Shown one piece after another: positions 1 through 10,500 of a stretch of 64,000 bases of DNA. The translations under genes and the position numbers were made by a program. This stretch comes from Atriophallophorus winterbourni (Eukaryota; Platyhelminthes; Trematoda; Plagiorchiida; Microphallidae). The notes under the pieces were generated by a model, which saw nothing but the letters and a program-made list of their open reading frames with translations, did not search any database and was not told the DNA's origin. Within the stretch, counting starts at the first letter, position 1; the number at the start of each line of letters is the position of its first letter. The DNA is taken from contig JACCGJ010000276.1 in NCBI GenBank assembly GCA_013407085.1, forward strand, positions 31,283 to 95,282. The letters are read 5' to 3'.

Positions 1-605
1 CTCCCTATGTCAAGGAGATGAATGAGTGGATGGTGTCTCCCCTGGAAAAGGAGGACATCGACGTGCTCCAGTACTGGAAAACGAAGGCCAAGAAGCTCCC
101 TCTACTCGCCAAAGTCGCCCAGTAAGTTGTTTCAAAGTTAAAGGTCACTTATTTTCCGTTGGATTATAATTTATTCTCGTTATTCGCCATACTTCGCTAT
201 AATATTCGCTAACCTTCGCCATACTTCGATATTATTCGCTATACTTCGATATATTATTTTCTATTCTTAGATGTAGTATTGCTATACTTTGATATAGTAT
301 TGCTATACTTCGAAATAGTAGTTCAACTTTTGCCCTCATGGACCCCCTGGAACCTAATTCAAAATACTCAACCTGTCTCATTTTCTTTTAGGATGGTCTA
401 CGCCATCCCGGCTACCTCGGCCTCATCAGAGAGGGTCTTCTCGGAAGCTGGACTCGTGACCAAGCCCACCCGAAGCCTTCTGAACAACGCGAGGGTCCAG
501 GAGCTCGTCTACATTCATGACAATTACGAGAGAGTGCTCCCCTACATGAAGAGGATGAAGCTCCGCATCCAGGAGTTCACCAATGGCGAAGGTACCAGCA
601 CTTAG
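1..605 (+). CDS. hAT transposase C-terminus (two exons, 5' part outside window)
   Basis: Exon 1-121 encodes PYVKEMNEW...LLAKVAQ and joins in phase (CA plus G) to exon 392-605, which begins MVYAIPATSASSERVFSEAG and ends with TAG at 603-605. The IPATSASSERVFS motif followed by a conserved leucine-rich stretch (NNARVQELVYIHDN) is the hAT C-terminal dimerisation region, needed for transposase multimerisation. The reading frame is open over the visible part. Compared with the right copy it differs at a few residues (for example NNAR versus NNER), so the two copies are close relatives. Whether the 5' part is intact cannot be seen. Confidence 0.85.
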
Positions 606-839
606 TGTCAGCAGCAGCTCATAGACCAGGATGACCCTGAGGCCAACCTTGAGGATGTCGAGTTTGTCGACACCCAGGAGCTCACGGCGGGGGCCTACTC
701 CCCTCTGACTGGAGGCAGCCGGACCAGGTCCAGAACCCCGGTCTCAGAGACCTAGTCAGAGGAGGAGCCTAATTGCCTTTGAGATGAAGGTTTTGTATAT
801 TTCCAATGCCAAAGCTCATGAAAAAGTCCTCCCTTGTCA

Positions 840-845
840 AATAAA
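840..845 (+). terminator. Poly-A signal of left hAT transposase
   Basis: AATAAA lies 235 bases after the transposase stop codon. The right copy has the same signal in the equivalent place (1294-1299, minus strand). Confidence 0.55.
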
Positions 846-979
846 AGTTCTTTCATGGTCAAAAAATAATTTATTTCGAAATTCGTTTTATTTCAGCGAA
901 GAATAGTGAATTTAAACGAATATTAGCGAATTAAAGCAAGGTTTTCTGTCAAAAACGAAGTTTTTAAGGGACATCGAAG

Positions 980-1150
980 CAGACAATAACGAATGTCACT
1001 TTTTTGGAGCGAAGCGAATTTTCAAAGTGCCCTAACTGCCCTTCGCAATGGCGAATAGTATCAAAGCGAATATCCGAAGTGCAATTCGCAATGGCGAAGC
1101 GAAGCTTCGCACTTCGCCATAACCAATATTAGCGAATAATCTTCGCTCAA
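980..1150. repeat. Junction between two convergent hAT copies, with palindromic terminal repeats
   Basis: This is the spacer between the inverted arms. It contains several GCAATGGCGAAG-type words and the perfect palindrome GCGAAGCTTCGC. A related CTTCGCCATTGCGATC word occurs near the other end of the right element (about 4108-4125), so this is probably where the terminal inverted repeats of the two elements meet. Exact element ends and target duplications could not be fixed. Confidence 0.5.
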
Positions 1151-1293
1151 CTTCGATGTCCCCAAAAAATTCGTCTTTGACAAAAAACCTTGCTATAAAT
1201 TGCTATAATTCGCTAATATTCGTTTAAATTCACTATTCTTCGCTGAAATAAAACGAATTTCGAAATAAATTATTTTTTGACCATGAAAGAACT

Positions 1294-1299
1294 TTTATT
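1294..1299 (-). terminator. Poly-A signal of right hAT transposase
   Basis: AATAAA on the minus strand, about 240 bases after the stop of the right-hand transposase. Confidence 0.55.
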
Positions 1300-1539
1300 T
1301 GACAAGGGAGGACTTTTTCATGAGCGTTGGCATTGGAAATAAACAAAACCTTCATCTCAAAGGCAATTAGGCTCCTCCTCTGACTCGGTCTCTGAGACCG
1401 GGGTTCTGGACCTGGAACTGGTCCGGCTGCCTCCAGTCAGAGGGGAGTAGGCCCCCGCCGTGAGCTCCTGGGTGTCGACAAACTCGACATCCTCAAGGTT
1501 GGCCTCAGGGTCATCCTGGTCTTTGAGCTGCTGCTGACA

Positions 1540-1753
1540 CTAAGTGCTGGTACCTTCGCCATTGGTGAACTCCTGGATGCGGCGCTTCATCCTCTCCATG
1601 TAGGGGAGCACTCTCTCGTAATTGTCATGAATGTAGACGAGCTCCTGTACCCTCTCGTTGTTCAGAAGGCTTCGGGTGGGCTTGGTCACGAGTTCAGCTT
1701 CCGAGAAGACCCTCTCTGATGAGGCTGAGGTTGCCGGGATGGCGTAGACCATC
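1540..1753 (-). CDS. hAT transposase last exon (dimerisation domain)
   Basis: The exon encodes MVYAIPATSASSERVFSEAE through QEFTNGEGTST with a stop at 1540-1542. It is the hAT C-terminal dimerisation motif and near-identical to 392-605 on the other strand. Confidence 0.85.
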
Positions 1754-2015
1754 CTAAAAGAAAATGAGACAGGTTTAGTATTTTGTATTAGGTTCCATTG
1801 GGTACAAAAGTTAAACTACTATTTCGAAGTATAGCAATACTATATCAAAGTATAGCAATACTACATCTAAGAATAAAAAATAATATATCGAAGTATAGCG
1901 AATAATATCGAAGTATGGCGAAGTTTAGCTAATATTATAGTGAAGTATTGCGAATAACGAGAATAAATTATAATCCAACGCAAAATAAGTGACCTTTAAC
2001 TTTGAAACAACTTAC

Positions 2016-2789
2016 TGGGCGACTTTGGCGAGTAGAAGAAGCTTCTTGGGCTTCATCTTCCAGTACTGGAGCACGTTGATGTCCTCCTTTTCCAGGGGAG
2101 ACGCCATCCACTCATTCATCTCCTTGACATAGGGAGGAACTGGGACTGGTCGACGCTGCCAAAGGCCAATTCCGGATCAAGATCAAGGTCATGGTGCTTT
2201 TGGAGAAAACCTTCAAGATCTTGGCAAGCGGGTTCCGGCATCTGAATGGATGGTGGGGCGGCTGGGGCCAAGTTGGCCAAGAGCACCTTGATGCTCTGCT
2301 CGCACTCGTAGAAGAGGTGACCATGAAACCTGGTCCTGAGGTACACGGCCTTCTGAGTGGTGTTCAGGTAGTGCGCCCTCTGGTAGAGGTCCACGTTCCT
2401 GCCCAGTTCGGGAACTCTGATCTTGATCTCCTCTTGGAACTTCTTGATGAATGCCTTTGTGGCATCCTTGAAGTCGGCGAACAGCTTGATCCTGGAGGCG
2501 GACATCATGGCAATCTTGGCCATGTCCGGAACGACATGCTGCAGGGTGGGCGTCTCATCTGCCTGGAGACGTTTGCTGACCTCCTTGATCTGCTCGAGGG
2601 GCCAGAGGAGGTCTTCCAGGTCCTGAAACTGCAGCTTGTTTGGAATGAGGGCCGCAAAGTCTGAAGGGGTGTTGAAGACATCAGCCTTCAGCGACAGCAG
2701 GACCGCCTCATTAGGGACGATGGATGTGATGGTCATGCACATTGAAGACCAGCGGATCTTGCTGTACTGAATGATCTTGGTGAAGGGAA
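2016..2789 (-). CDS. hAT transposase exon, frameshifted near its end
   Basis: After the acceptor CCTTTACAG the frame reads FTKIIQYSKIRWSS...LEDLLWPLEQ...IKEVSKRL..., typical of the alpha-helical insertion of hAT transposases, down to DQSQFLPMSRR and a stop at about 2116. The continuation expected from the left copy (PYVKEMNEWMASPLEKEDIN...LLLLAKVAQ) lies in another frame beginning around 2140. A small indel has therefore broken this copy. The donor at 2014-2015 matches that of the left copy. Confidence 0.75.
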
Positions 2790-2960
2790 CTGTAAAGGAA
2801 TGACTTCTGAACTTCGAAGTTATAGCAAATAATAACGAAGCTTCGCTAATAATATGGCGAAGCTTTGCAAATATAGCGAAGTATAACGAATAACATAGCA
2901 AATTATATAGCGAATTATAGCGAATAGTAACGAAGTTAACCGAATATTGCGCTCACTCAC

Positions 2961-3535
2961 CTTCCAAGTCAGCTGCCTTCTTCCTCATGAGATCGTTCCT
3001 GACCGAAGAACGCTTGACCCCGGTGGCCAGAGCCCTGACCAGCTTGACCAAGTCGCCCACCTCCTCGATCTGCATGGCATACTTGAGGGCGTTGTTAATT
3101 GCGTGGTCGACGCAAAGCAGGTGCTTGCTGATCTTGTCAGCGTTCTTCACAGCCTTCTTCATTTTGGCCTCGGCGTCCGTGACCATGATGGTCGCAGTGC
3201 TGTCTTTGAGGCTCTTGATGGCACCAAGCATGGAGTTGAGGTAGTGGCCCGCCACCTCCGAGTCGTGCCTACCCATCACCATCCTGCAGTCAATGGTGAA
3301 TCTCTGCATGACCCAGTCGGGATCAATGTAGTGGATGGTCAAGCTCAGGTACCCCTGGTTGGAGCGGCTGGTCCACATGCCACTGGTGAATCCAACTCCC
3401 AGGAGGTTGGCCAGGTCCTTGGCGAGCTTCTTCTCCATGGCTTCCTCGACATTCTTGAAGAGGATGGTACAGATGTGCCTGGAGAACATGATCTGCCTGG
3501 GGATGTTGATCTTCGGGTCCAGCGACTGAGAATAC
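2961..3535 (-). CDS. hAT transposase catalytic exon
   Basis: The exon encodes LGVGFTSGMWTSRSNQGYL, the place of the hAT 'FTxDxWTS' motif, then IMVTDAEAKMKKA (second catalytic aspartate region) and LLCVDHAINNALKYA (C..H..N/L motif). In most hAT transposases the first motif carries the catalytic D. Here that residue is G (GGC codon), so the copy should be catalytically dead unless the alignment is off by a residue. The donor GAAG|GTGAGTG at 2959-2960 is canonical. Confidence 0.85.
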
Positions 3536-3713
3536 CTGGAATAATAGCGAAGGTAATAGCGATATATCCAAATTATAGTGATTTTTAATCGAAAAATAGC
3601 AATATATAACAAAGTATAGCGAAGTTTAAGCGAAGTATAGCAAAGTAAAATCGAAATTATCTTTCAAGTAAGAAGGTAACAACTTGTAATTGTAAATTTG
3701 TCATTTTAAATAC

Positions 3714-3958
3714 CTGATAAAGTGGCGATTCTCCACATGGCTGAACGAAAGGTTGGCACCGGCAAGGTAGGCCATGATCTCCAGGTTGGTCCTCAACTGG
3801 AGAGGACTCGTCGGGTTGTACTTCTTGGGAGCGCTGGCGCTGCCGCCGGACTTGTAGTACTGGGTGATCGGGGTCACTGAGAGCCTTCTTGAAGAGGTTT
3901 CGGATGACTCCCCGATCTTGACTCGCCCAGAGCTGGACTGGGACTGCTGCTGCTTCTT
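3714..3958 (-). CDS. hAT transposase exon (N-terminal part seen)
   Basis: The acceptor TTTTCCAG is followed by KKQQQSQSSSGRVKIG and then ITQYY and LRTNLEIMAYLAGANLSFSHVENRHFI, which resembles the region just before the hAT catalytic core (a hydrophobic stretch with 'LSFxxVEN..F'). The donor is CAG|GTATTT at 3712-3713. The exon ends in phase 2 and joins at 3535 to read RHFIRYSQSLDP. No start codon or BED finger is visible upstream. Confidence 0.7.
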
Positions 3959-4190
3959 CTGGAAAAGAAAAGAAAGAAAAACAGTTGAGCTTCATTTCCA
4001 ACAAACTATTGCAAAGTATAACGATGTTCATGCACAATATTTGGAAGTACTAAGCGATCTATAACAAAGTATATGGCGAGTTATTGCGAAGTATAGCGAA
4101 GTTTTTTTGCCCTTCGCCATTGCGATCAGCGACGCTAATATATTCAACAATATTCGCTTCGCTTTAAATCCCAAAGCGAAGTATTCGTTA
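3959..4190. repeat. 5' subterminal region of the right hAT copy
   Basis: It contains repeated AGCGAAGTATAGCGAAGTT motifs and a CTTCGCCATTGCGATC word like those at the 3' end. No coding exon is visible. The element probably ends between about 4110 and 4190. Confidence 0.45.
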
Positions 4191-5684
4191 TGTTGGTCAT
4201 GGATGCTTAACAGAATTACACAGACTGCACTAACTTACGTGAGTTCGTCTGTCCTCACGTTTCTGAGTGGGTGAAGGTCATATACAACCAGAAGATGCAA
4301 CCACTTCTGTGAAAACAGTTTCAATGTATTTTTCAATTACAACCTCATTGACACCGAATTGTTTTGTCCACAATCCGGTGGAGACAATGAATATTAAATT
4401 CAGAAGTTTTGAAATATCGATTCCGGTAAAGCACGAAACACTCAGAAATGACCGGGTAAAAGAGGTTTAAAAAAGCCATTGCTATATTAACAGACCCACT
4501 AGTAACTATATACGAAATGCAATACGAAAGAAAACTACACTGCGTGTTTCAAGCCTTTTATCAGTTTTTTAGCCACCCGCTTCGCTGAGGTCTAGGGTCC
4601 AAATTTTATCCGACTACTAGAATCATTCTATCTATTAACGTCGTTTGCGCACTCAATTCTAGCTGAATAATCGTGTTTTGGCACGATTTTCCATAAGTAT
4701 TGAAAAAATGGATTGATTCTGTGGTCAGAGGATGTAAATGATCCTGTTTGGTCATTGCAATTTACAGTCGAGGCGGTTGTATTGCAGCGCCAGAAGCTTA
4801 AACGAAGGTAACAAATTACCTCTTTGTTTATACACAAAATCAACGCGATTGACTCTGTTGATAAGAAAAGAATAATATACTCGGAGGAATAAGGTCTAGC
4901 GAATTCAGTTTCATTCATTCATTTCCGTGCATCTCCATCAAAAACACGCACCCCACTTAAAGGAACACCTGAATTGTGATCGAAATTTTAAGTTCAAAAA
5001 ACTTTCAGGTGCACAACACAACAACATTACCATCGATTTTCTTCGCGAAAGATCATAGTTTTATCGACAATAGTAATGAACATGCGTAGGATTTGATGAA
5101 TAGCAGTGATTTTGTAGATGCACTATCGATGATGAACCTTGAACTCCCTTTTTCATAAATGGAACACAAGCAAAAAGGCAGTGCTGATTTGAAAATCAAT
5201 CAAAGATGAGCAACGACCGGGAGTCACAAAAACGCTTAGCCAATGATGGCAGTTCGTTAACGAAATTTAAAAGAAATTGTTTCGTGTGGTTTCATGGTCG
5301 ATGCTTCACATCCGAGAAGTATGGCGAACTAGGGTTATTGGTCAGAACCAGAAACATGGTTTCAAGCATATTTACATGCAGGATATCTATTTACATACAT
5401 GTCCGCCAATCCATCTCATTCCTTCGGATGTTAATCAAATTCCTTCCCGTGCTCTTTACTCCGAGCATGACGTTCTCTAGCCACCAGTTCTATGTACACA
5501 CCAGGGCATGCTGCACACTTGATTCCGTAAGCATAGTTGATGGAGCTATTTGAAAGTTCGCCCACGGCGAGCATTGTCCCACTTTTGTAAACGTTGTCCT
5601 TATTAACATGTGACTCAAGATTCCATGAAGCTTGACTTTGGTTGTGGCTCGACATACAAAAATAGACGATTTGGTGTTATGTGG
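4191..5684. other. Gene-free stretch
   Basis: No protein-like reading frame, RNA gene or known repeat was recognised. The open frames are short and show no family resemblance. Confidence 0.5.
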
Positions 5685-5760
5685 GTTGCAGTGACATAAC
5701 GGTGAATATGCCGATCGACTGTCGATCGGAAGGCACAGGCTCGAATCCAGCTGCAGTTGT
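5685..5760 (+). repeat. tRNA-like fragment (pseudogene or SINE head)
   Basis: A B-box-like GGCTCGAATCC (5738-5748) follows an anticodon-arm-like CGATCGACTGTCGATCGG and a weak D-arm-like TAACGGTGAATATG. It looks like a degenerate tRNA or a tRNA-derived SINE head. No convincing acceptor stem can be closed, so it is not called a functional tRNA. Confidence 0.35.
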
Positions 5761-6112
5761 ACATGTTCGGAAATGAACACCACACACAGATGCACAATGG
5801 GTACCGACAATAGTAGGTAAATTAACAGTGACAGCCTAGCATCCTGTCTAATGAATAAAATGATTACATCAACACCTTGGTGTTAAAAAAAACCGGAGAT
5901 AGGCCCGGGTTTGTTGAGGAAAACTTGTTGGTAAAGCCAACACTAGCTAGTTAAATGCTACCCAATCATATTCCCTGTTCTTGCAAAATTTATTCACCAA
6001 AGTGAAACGTCACCCATGAGAATGCAATGCCATGACAATGACTACTAGAATATCGCTCATCTTTTGATAACTGTAAGCAGCGGAATTTCCGTATTTGTAC
6101 GCTTTTTCATCA

Positions 6113-6150
6113 CATAACCCACTGCCGATTTTGTGCTGTTTGTACGAAAC
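6113..6150 (-). repeat. Repeat H remnant (decayed hammerhead region)
   Basis: On the minus strand it shares the AAACAGCAC stem-loop half and CGGCAGTGGG with the hammerhead at 6383-6424, but the CTGATGA core is lost. Confidence 0.4.
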
Positions 6151-6359
6151 AACTTGATTGAAACGATGGAATTACGGTAGAGATTCTTAACTCGGAAACC
6201 ACTGTTGGCATGATCACCCTACGCAGCCACACGAACGCACATAATGCGGTTAAACGCACCGGCTATCCTAGACATATGTGAAATAAACTGAATATTCCAT
6301 GTTGCAATCTATTACATTAGACAACTAAAGACAAATATAAAAGAGATCATTTGCATGCA

Positions 6360-6465
6360 GCTCCATCACACACAAACACACACCCCACGACCGGTTTCGT
6401 GCTGTTTGCACTCATCAGGTAGGGACAGTAGGATCAGGATCCGCATGCGTTTGAAACAGACGAAT
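6360..6465 (-). repeat. Repeat H copy carrying a complete hammerhead
   Basis: This member of a dispersed unit of about 100-150 bases also has copies near 10290, 11620, 28440, 28940, 44850, 45470 and 52095. In the ribozyme-sense direction the unit runs from a GTTTCAA/CACTGAACC-GATC part, through the ribozyme, to a GTG-rich tail. Confidence 0.6.
6383..6424 (-). ncRNA. Type-I hammerhead ribozyme
   Basis: Read on the minus strand from 6424, all parts of a minimal type-I hammerhead are present. Stem I strand CCCTAC is followed by core CTGATGA (6418-6412), stem II GTGC-AAACA-GCAC (6411-6399), core GAAA (6398-6395), a very short stem III AC-CG-GT, cleavage base C (6389) and stem I partner GTGGGG (6388-6383). 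Stem I gives six pairs including one U-G, and stem II four Watson-Crick pairs. Short stem III is known for hammerheads of Penelope-like elements and short retroposons, which usually act as dimers. Self-cleavage is inferred from the fold. Predicted cut: between the complements of 6389 and 6388. Confidence 0.75.
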
Positions 6466-7442
6466 ATGTTTAGCCGCATTTTGTTTCTTTGAAAACGACT
6501 GTGTGTAACAATCTCATGGAACCGGTGCTTCGACATTTTTGTCTGCTGACACTGACAGCCACAATGTGACGATACTGCTGTGTTAGGAGTGAAACGCTAG
6601 CCGGAAATAGCCATGGCCGATTCTTTGCAAATTCTACTTCCATGACTGAGATTCAGATCAGCTTCGATAGTTTGTTGTCAGTAGTACAGTTTTCGGGAGT
6701 ATATCTGTGCCAACTTAAACCCGAATCAAACATCACGACTCTATATTAAAGATCACTCGTAAACTCTGTGGATAAGCGACTCTCAGCTCAGCAATTTTGT
6801 CCGTCACCTTGATTGCATGCGAATACTAACGGCTATGATTCTCGGATTTTGATGTGATTTTATTCATATAATGAAACATCATCTAATGTTGCAATTAATA
6901 TAAATTCTAATGTTTTAAATAAAAAATCGATCTGATACTGAAAGTTCGAACATTGTCTAAAAAACGCTTTGTCATTCTTCTTTAAGACATTGTAACTAAA
7001 ACGCTTGTACAGGAAATTGGCGTAGATTCGGACTACATGCATATACTGTTGGTTATGCAACGATGCTATTCGTAATAATGTTCTCGGTGGTGATCAACTA
7101 CGGGTCCTTATTGGTGCAGAAAATAAGATGCTCAAGCGTGACGAGATATTGAGAACTGAAGCTTAATCTAGGCTGCGAAACAAACGCGGTTCAATATCGC
7201 ACTGGTTAGCCACATGTATGGACCAGCGTTCAGTGGGAGGGATTTTACTGTGAGCATGCTAGTGGCGAATTTAAGTAAACATGTCTGCTTTTGATGGTGA
7301 GATAGAAAAGACCCAGAAATGTAGTGAAAACGTTAAAATGCACTCATCACGGAAATATGGAGGTTGAAAACAGCATGTGAAATAATATGAAAAAGAGGAA
7401 GATATACAAAATCAATTAAATCTATTTACAAGGCAATATACA
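6466..7442. other. Gene-free stretch downstream of TTI1
   Basis: This lies 3' of the TTI1 stop codon. Nothing was recognised apart from possible TTI1 3' UTR next to 7442. No well-placed poly-A signal could be assigned with confidence. Confidence 0.45.
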
Positions 7443-7547
7443 TCACACAATAACTTCAAAAACTGGCACAATCTGATTCAAACTGCCAAGTAACTCGCTG
7501 ATAAGCTCGGGATCGAGTTCCACTCGTTCCGTATCTTCCCAACGTAC
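7443..7547 (-). CDS. TTI1: TTI1 last exon (stop codon)
   Basis: Acceptor GTGACAG, then VRWEDTERVELDPELISELL and GSLNQIVPVFEVIV, stop TGA at 7445-7443. 'PELISELLGSL' resembles the C-terminal helix of animal TTI1 proteins. Confidence 0.85.
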   Translation of the reverse strand, partial: VRWEDTERVELDPELISELLGSLNQIVPVFEVIV

Positions 7548-10500
7548 CTGTCACAGAGTACATGCTTAGGTGAGAAATATAGGTTACCTCGATTCGTTGA
7601 CACTCGGCAAAAGGAGGTTTGTTGAACAGTTTTTCACGATGATCCGGTGAAAGATGTGCCACGAGCATCGTCCATATCAACCCAGGATCCGAACGCCAGA
7701 TGCAACACAGACTTTGTTGCGACGCCTCGATGGAGAACAGAGAAAAGGCAATTAAGCGTTGATCACCAGGCAGCAATGTGAAACAATTACAAAACGGCCG
7801 TGAGAACATACTTGTTGCAATCCACGAGGCTGAGTGTTGCCAAGATATAGTATAAGCATTTGAACAACTGGGCGTAATGACTCTGATGCGAGTCCCAACT
7901 ATAACGAAACATGATATTTAGGGTATACAACGTGGATGTTTGGTTACCTGCATACACAATCTACCAAGCTCTAACAAGAGATGGCGTTGAACTCGATAGC
8001 TCGTCAAAAAACGATAGGAATCGGATGCGCCAGAACTGAAATTGATGCGAATCGTGAACGAAGCGTAGGACAAACCTGACACGGGATCCACGAATGAGGA
8101 AGCTGAGCAACGGAGACATGATTTCAGAGGAGGCACGAGAACGAAGAAAACCACCAGCAACTTTTGTCAACACCAGGAGTAATTCAAACGCCTGACGAGA
8201 AAACGTTTCAGAGTCACAAAGTGGACATTGATGAAAGTTTCGACGTCGACAATGTATGTATTATGTATGAAATAACAAGCCTGATCCAGGTAAAGTGTCG
8301 CACAGTCAAAGACTGCACGTTGGCTAAGTTAATGTCAGGTTCGGCAGCGGGAAAGGAAAATAGTAATGATAGTGACACTCCATCGGGTATTCGCATGAAG
8401 CTCATTATCGATGGCAAATCAATTTAGCACGGTGTTAGCCGAACAGCACAGAAGTGCTGCAGGATTGCACATCCGTGCCTCGGGGAATCATGGGTATGAT
8501 TGACAAATTTTAGCTATTGTCCCGGCTCTAATATTAAGTTATGCGCGATGCGACTTTGATGTGCTGACATGGTACATCTATCTGACATTACCACTTTCGT
8601 GATGGAGGGGCAGATCTAGTGATACGGAAATCCCCTTTGTCAAACTATGTCAGAACGACACACTCGCAAAAAAATGATTAATCTGAGGGCGCAAAGATGT
8701 TCAAGGATAAAACTCACCCTTTCCACAACGACTGCATGCTGATCACGGAATCGGGACATTAATGACAGCCAAACTTTGTGAGCCAACGGAAGCAGAAGAT
8801 CTAGTGGTGATGAACAAAACTATGTGGTTAGAAACAGGAATACGAACAAACGCAGGCCACCATTAGCAGGTCGCTTTCCACAGCATGGTTAACCAGCCCA
8901 CAGTAGTGATGGTGAACAGACAGACAAACCGTGTAGGAACCAAATGAAATCCAAATACAAGACAATTCGAAAGAAGTTTCACTGACGTTGTCATCTAGCC
9001 TGACGACGAAACTTCCAACAACAATTAAGCAAGCTCGGGGTATGAAAATAGCCGTGCTAATACCTTTCAAAGTTATTGATACTCGATTATATGTGACAAG
9101 AGAACACCATACCGTATGTAACTTGCAACCACAAACTGCGATCAGTTAATCAAGTTAATGGGAAGTAACACCAGATAAAATAACCTAACAACCTTGGCAG
9201 AATACACAAACAAAACAGGTTTCTCTCATTTAAAGGTCGCAGTTCAATTAAATTACGCAGGACTCACTATCTTCTCCAGATAATGTTTGGAACCCCTCGA
9301 TTAGAACATCGGTTGCAAGCAGGCGAAGTTTAGCGTCAGCGTTGGCCAACAAGTTTATGCAACGTAGCATTGTCTGTTAGGGAAATGAAGCGTTCGTTAA
9401 AGAAAAAGAAGTTAATCCCATTGTGTAGTCATAAAATTAACGGTTTTAAGAGCGGAATGAATCAATACAACATTGATATTGATACGCAAGCTTGGGGGCA
9501 GAGAAAGCACATGATATATTCGAACACAGCACAGGGATATGAATTATGACGGAATCGTTAAGTAAAATAAAGGCTACATGAAGAAGTAATCGTTGGACAA
9601 AGCTGGCACGACGAATTGGTTCAATTACAAATAAACACACATGTGTATCAGACAAACCCAATGGGCTTAGGCGAGATATCTCATTTGCAGGGTTTTCGTA
9701 CGACGTGTGATCGAAGGAGCAGCATGAAAATAAGCAGATCTCAATCAACCCTCATGGTTTTTACCCCATCATTATGTGTCATTATATGAGTTTTGAGCAG
9801 GTTAGTCGTGCCCGTCTTATTCAACACTGGCTTCAAATTTCAAGCTTTACCATTCCTCCACTCTTTCACGGCACGCATATCTTGAAAGTACTGTTTCTAG
9901 TTGATCTGTGAAAATAGCGCGAACCAGGTCTTTCCGTGGGTGTGGTGAAAATGCACGTGTAAATATGAAATTGTTATCCAAGCCTCGGGGTTTAATCCTT
10001 TGTCTAGTGACGGTAACTCTAGTTACCACCTCAAATTTTAGCCCATAGAAATTAAACAACCAGTCGATTACTCAGTAGCTCCCGTCGGTACCTTCAGTCA
10101 CCATCGGGCGGCGTCTGGCATCTGATCCTCACAGGACTCTTTTTACAGACAGTCAAGTGTCAACATCATAAAATACGTATATCCGATTACCGTAGACAAA
10201 GGGTTAACACAATTCATTTGAGCGTTTATATGTGAATGAGCACGTTGGTTCTGTTAGCCTTTTCTGACAGGGGCTTCGACATTTAACTGTTTCTATTCCT
10301 CCTAGGTTTCTGGTCACGCGGATCCTGATCCTTCTGCCCCAACTTTATGAGGGCGAACAACACAAAACCGGTGGTTAGAGGGTGTGTGATGGAAAATTAA
10401 ACGAACACTATAGTCGACCATTTTCCATATGTTTTAGAGCACAGAAGCTGTACTTGCAACGATAAAATTCACATATAGATCAGCTGGATAAGGAAATATG

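Larger units (their letters stand above)
1..979 (+). mobile_element. hAT DNA transposon, 3' part (left copy)
   Basis: This is the 3' part of a hAT transposon, cut by the window start. It holds the end of one transposase exon (1-121), an intron with GT at 122-123 and AG at 390-391, the last exon (392-605) and a poly-A signal (840-845). It is a near-identical inverted copy of 1151-2133, so the two elements face each other 3' end to 3' end. The non-coding parts are full of degenerate TTCGCTATAC-type motifs. Confidence 0.85.
1..2133. repeat. Long inverted repeat, arms about 1 kb
   Basis: Positions 1-979 read in reverse complement at 1151-2133, with only scattered differences. The arms contain the last intron and exon, 3' UTR and 3' end of the hAT element. 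As single-stranded DNA or read-through RNA this would fold into a hairpin with about 1-kb arms and a loop of about 170 bases. Confidence 0.85.
1151..4190 (-). mobile_element. hAT DNA transposon (right copy, nearly complete)
   Basis: The element carries four recognisable transposase exons on the minus strand: 3714-3958, 2961-3535, 2016-2789 and 1540-1753. All have GT-AG junctions and fitting phases. Introns and ends are packed with degenerate GCGAAGTATAGCGAA-type repeats. An N-terminal BED zinc-finger exon, usual in hAT transposases, was not found. The element is probably inactive: the first catalytic aspartate is replaced and there is a frameshift near 2130-2145. Confidence 0.85.

Noticed and set aside
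2191..3588. Long plus-strand open frames opposite the hAT transposase
   Set aside because: They are antisense shadows of the transposase exons with no family resemblance.
5685..5760. Functional tRNA gene
   Set aside because: B box and anticodon-like arm are present but no acceptor stem closes and the D arm is poor.
7918..8173. Apparent frameshift in TTI1 between two overlapping frames
   Set aside because: A 40-base GT-AG intron (8036-8075) explains the change exactly and both frames match TTI1.
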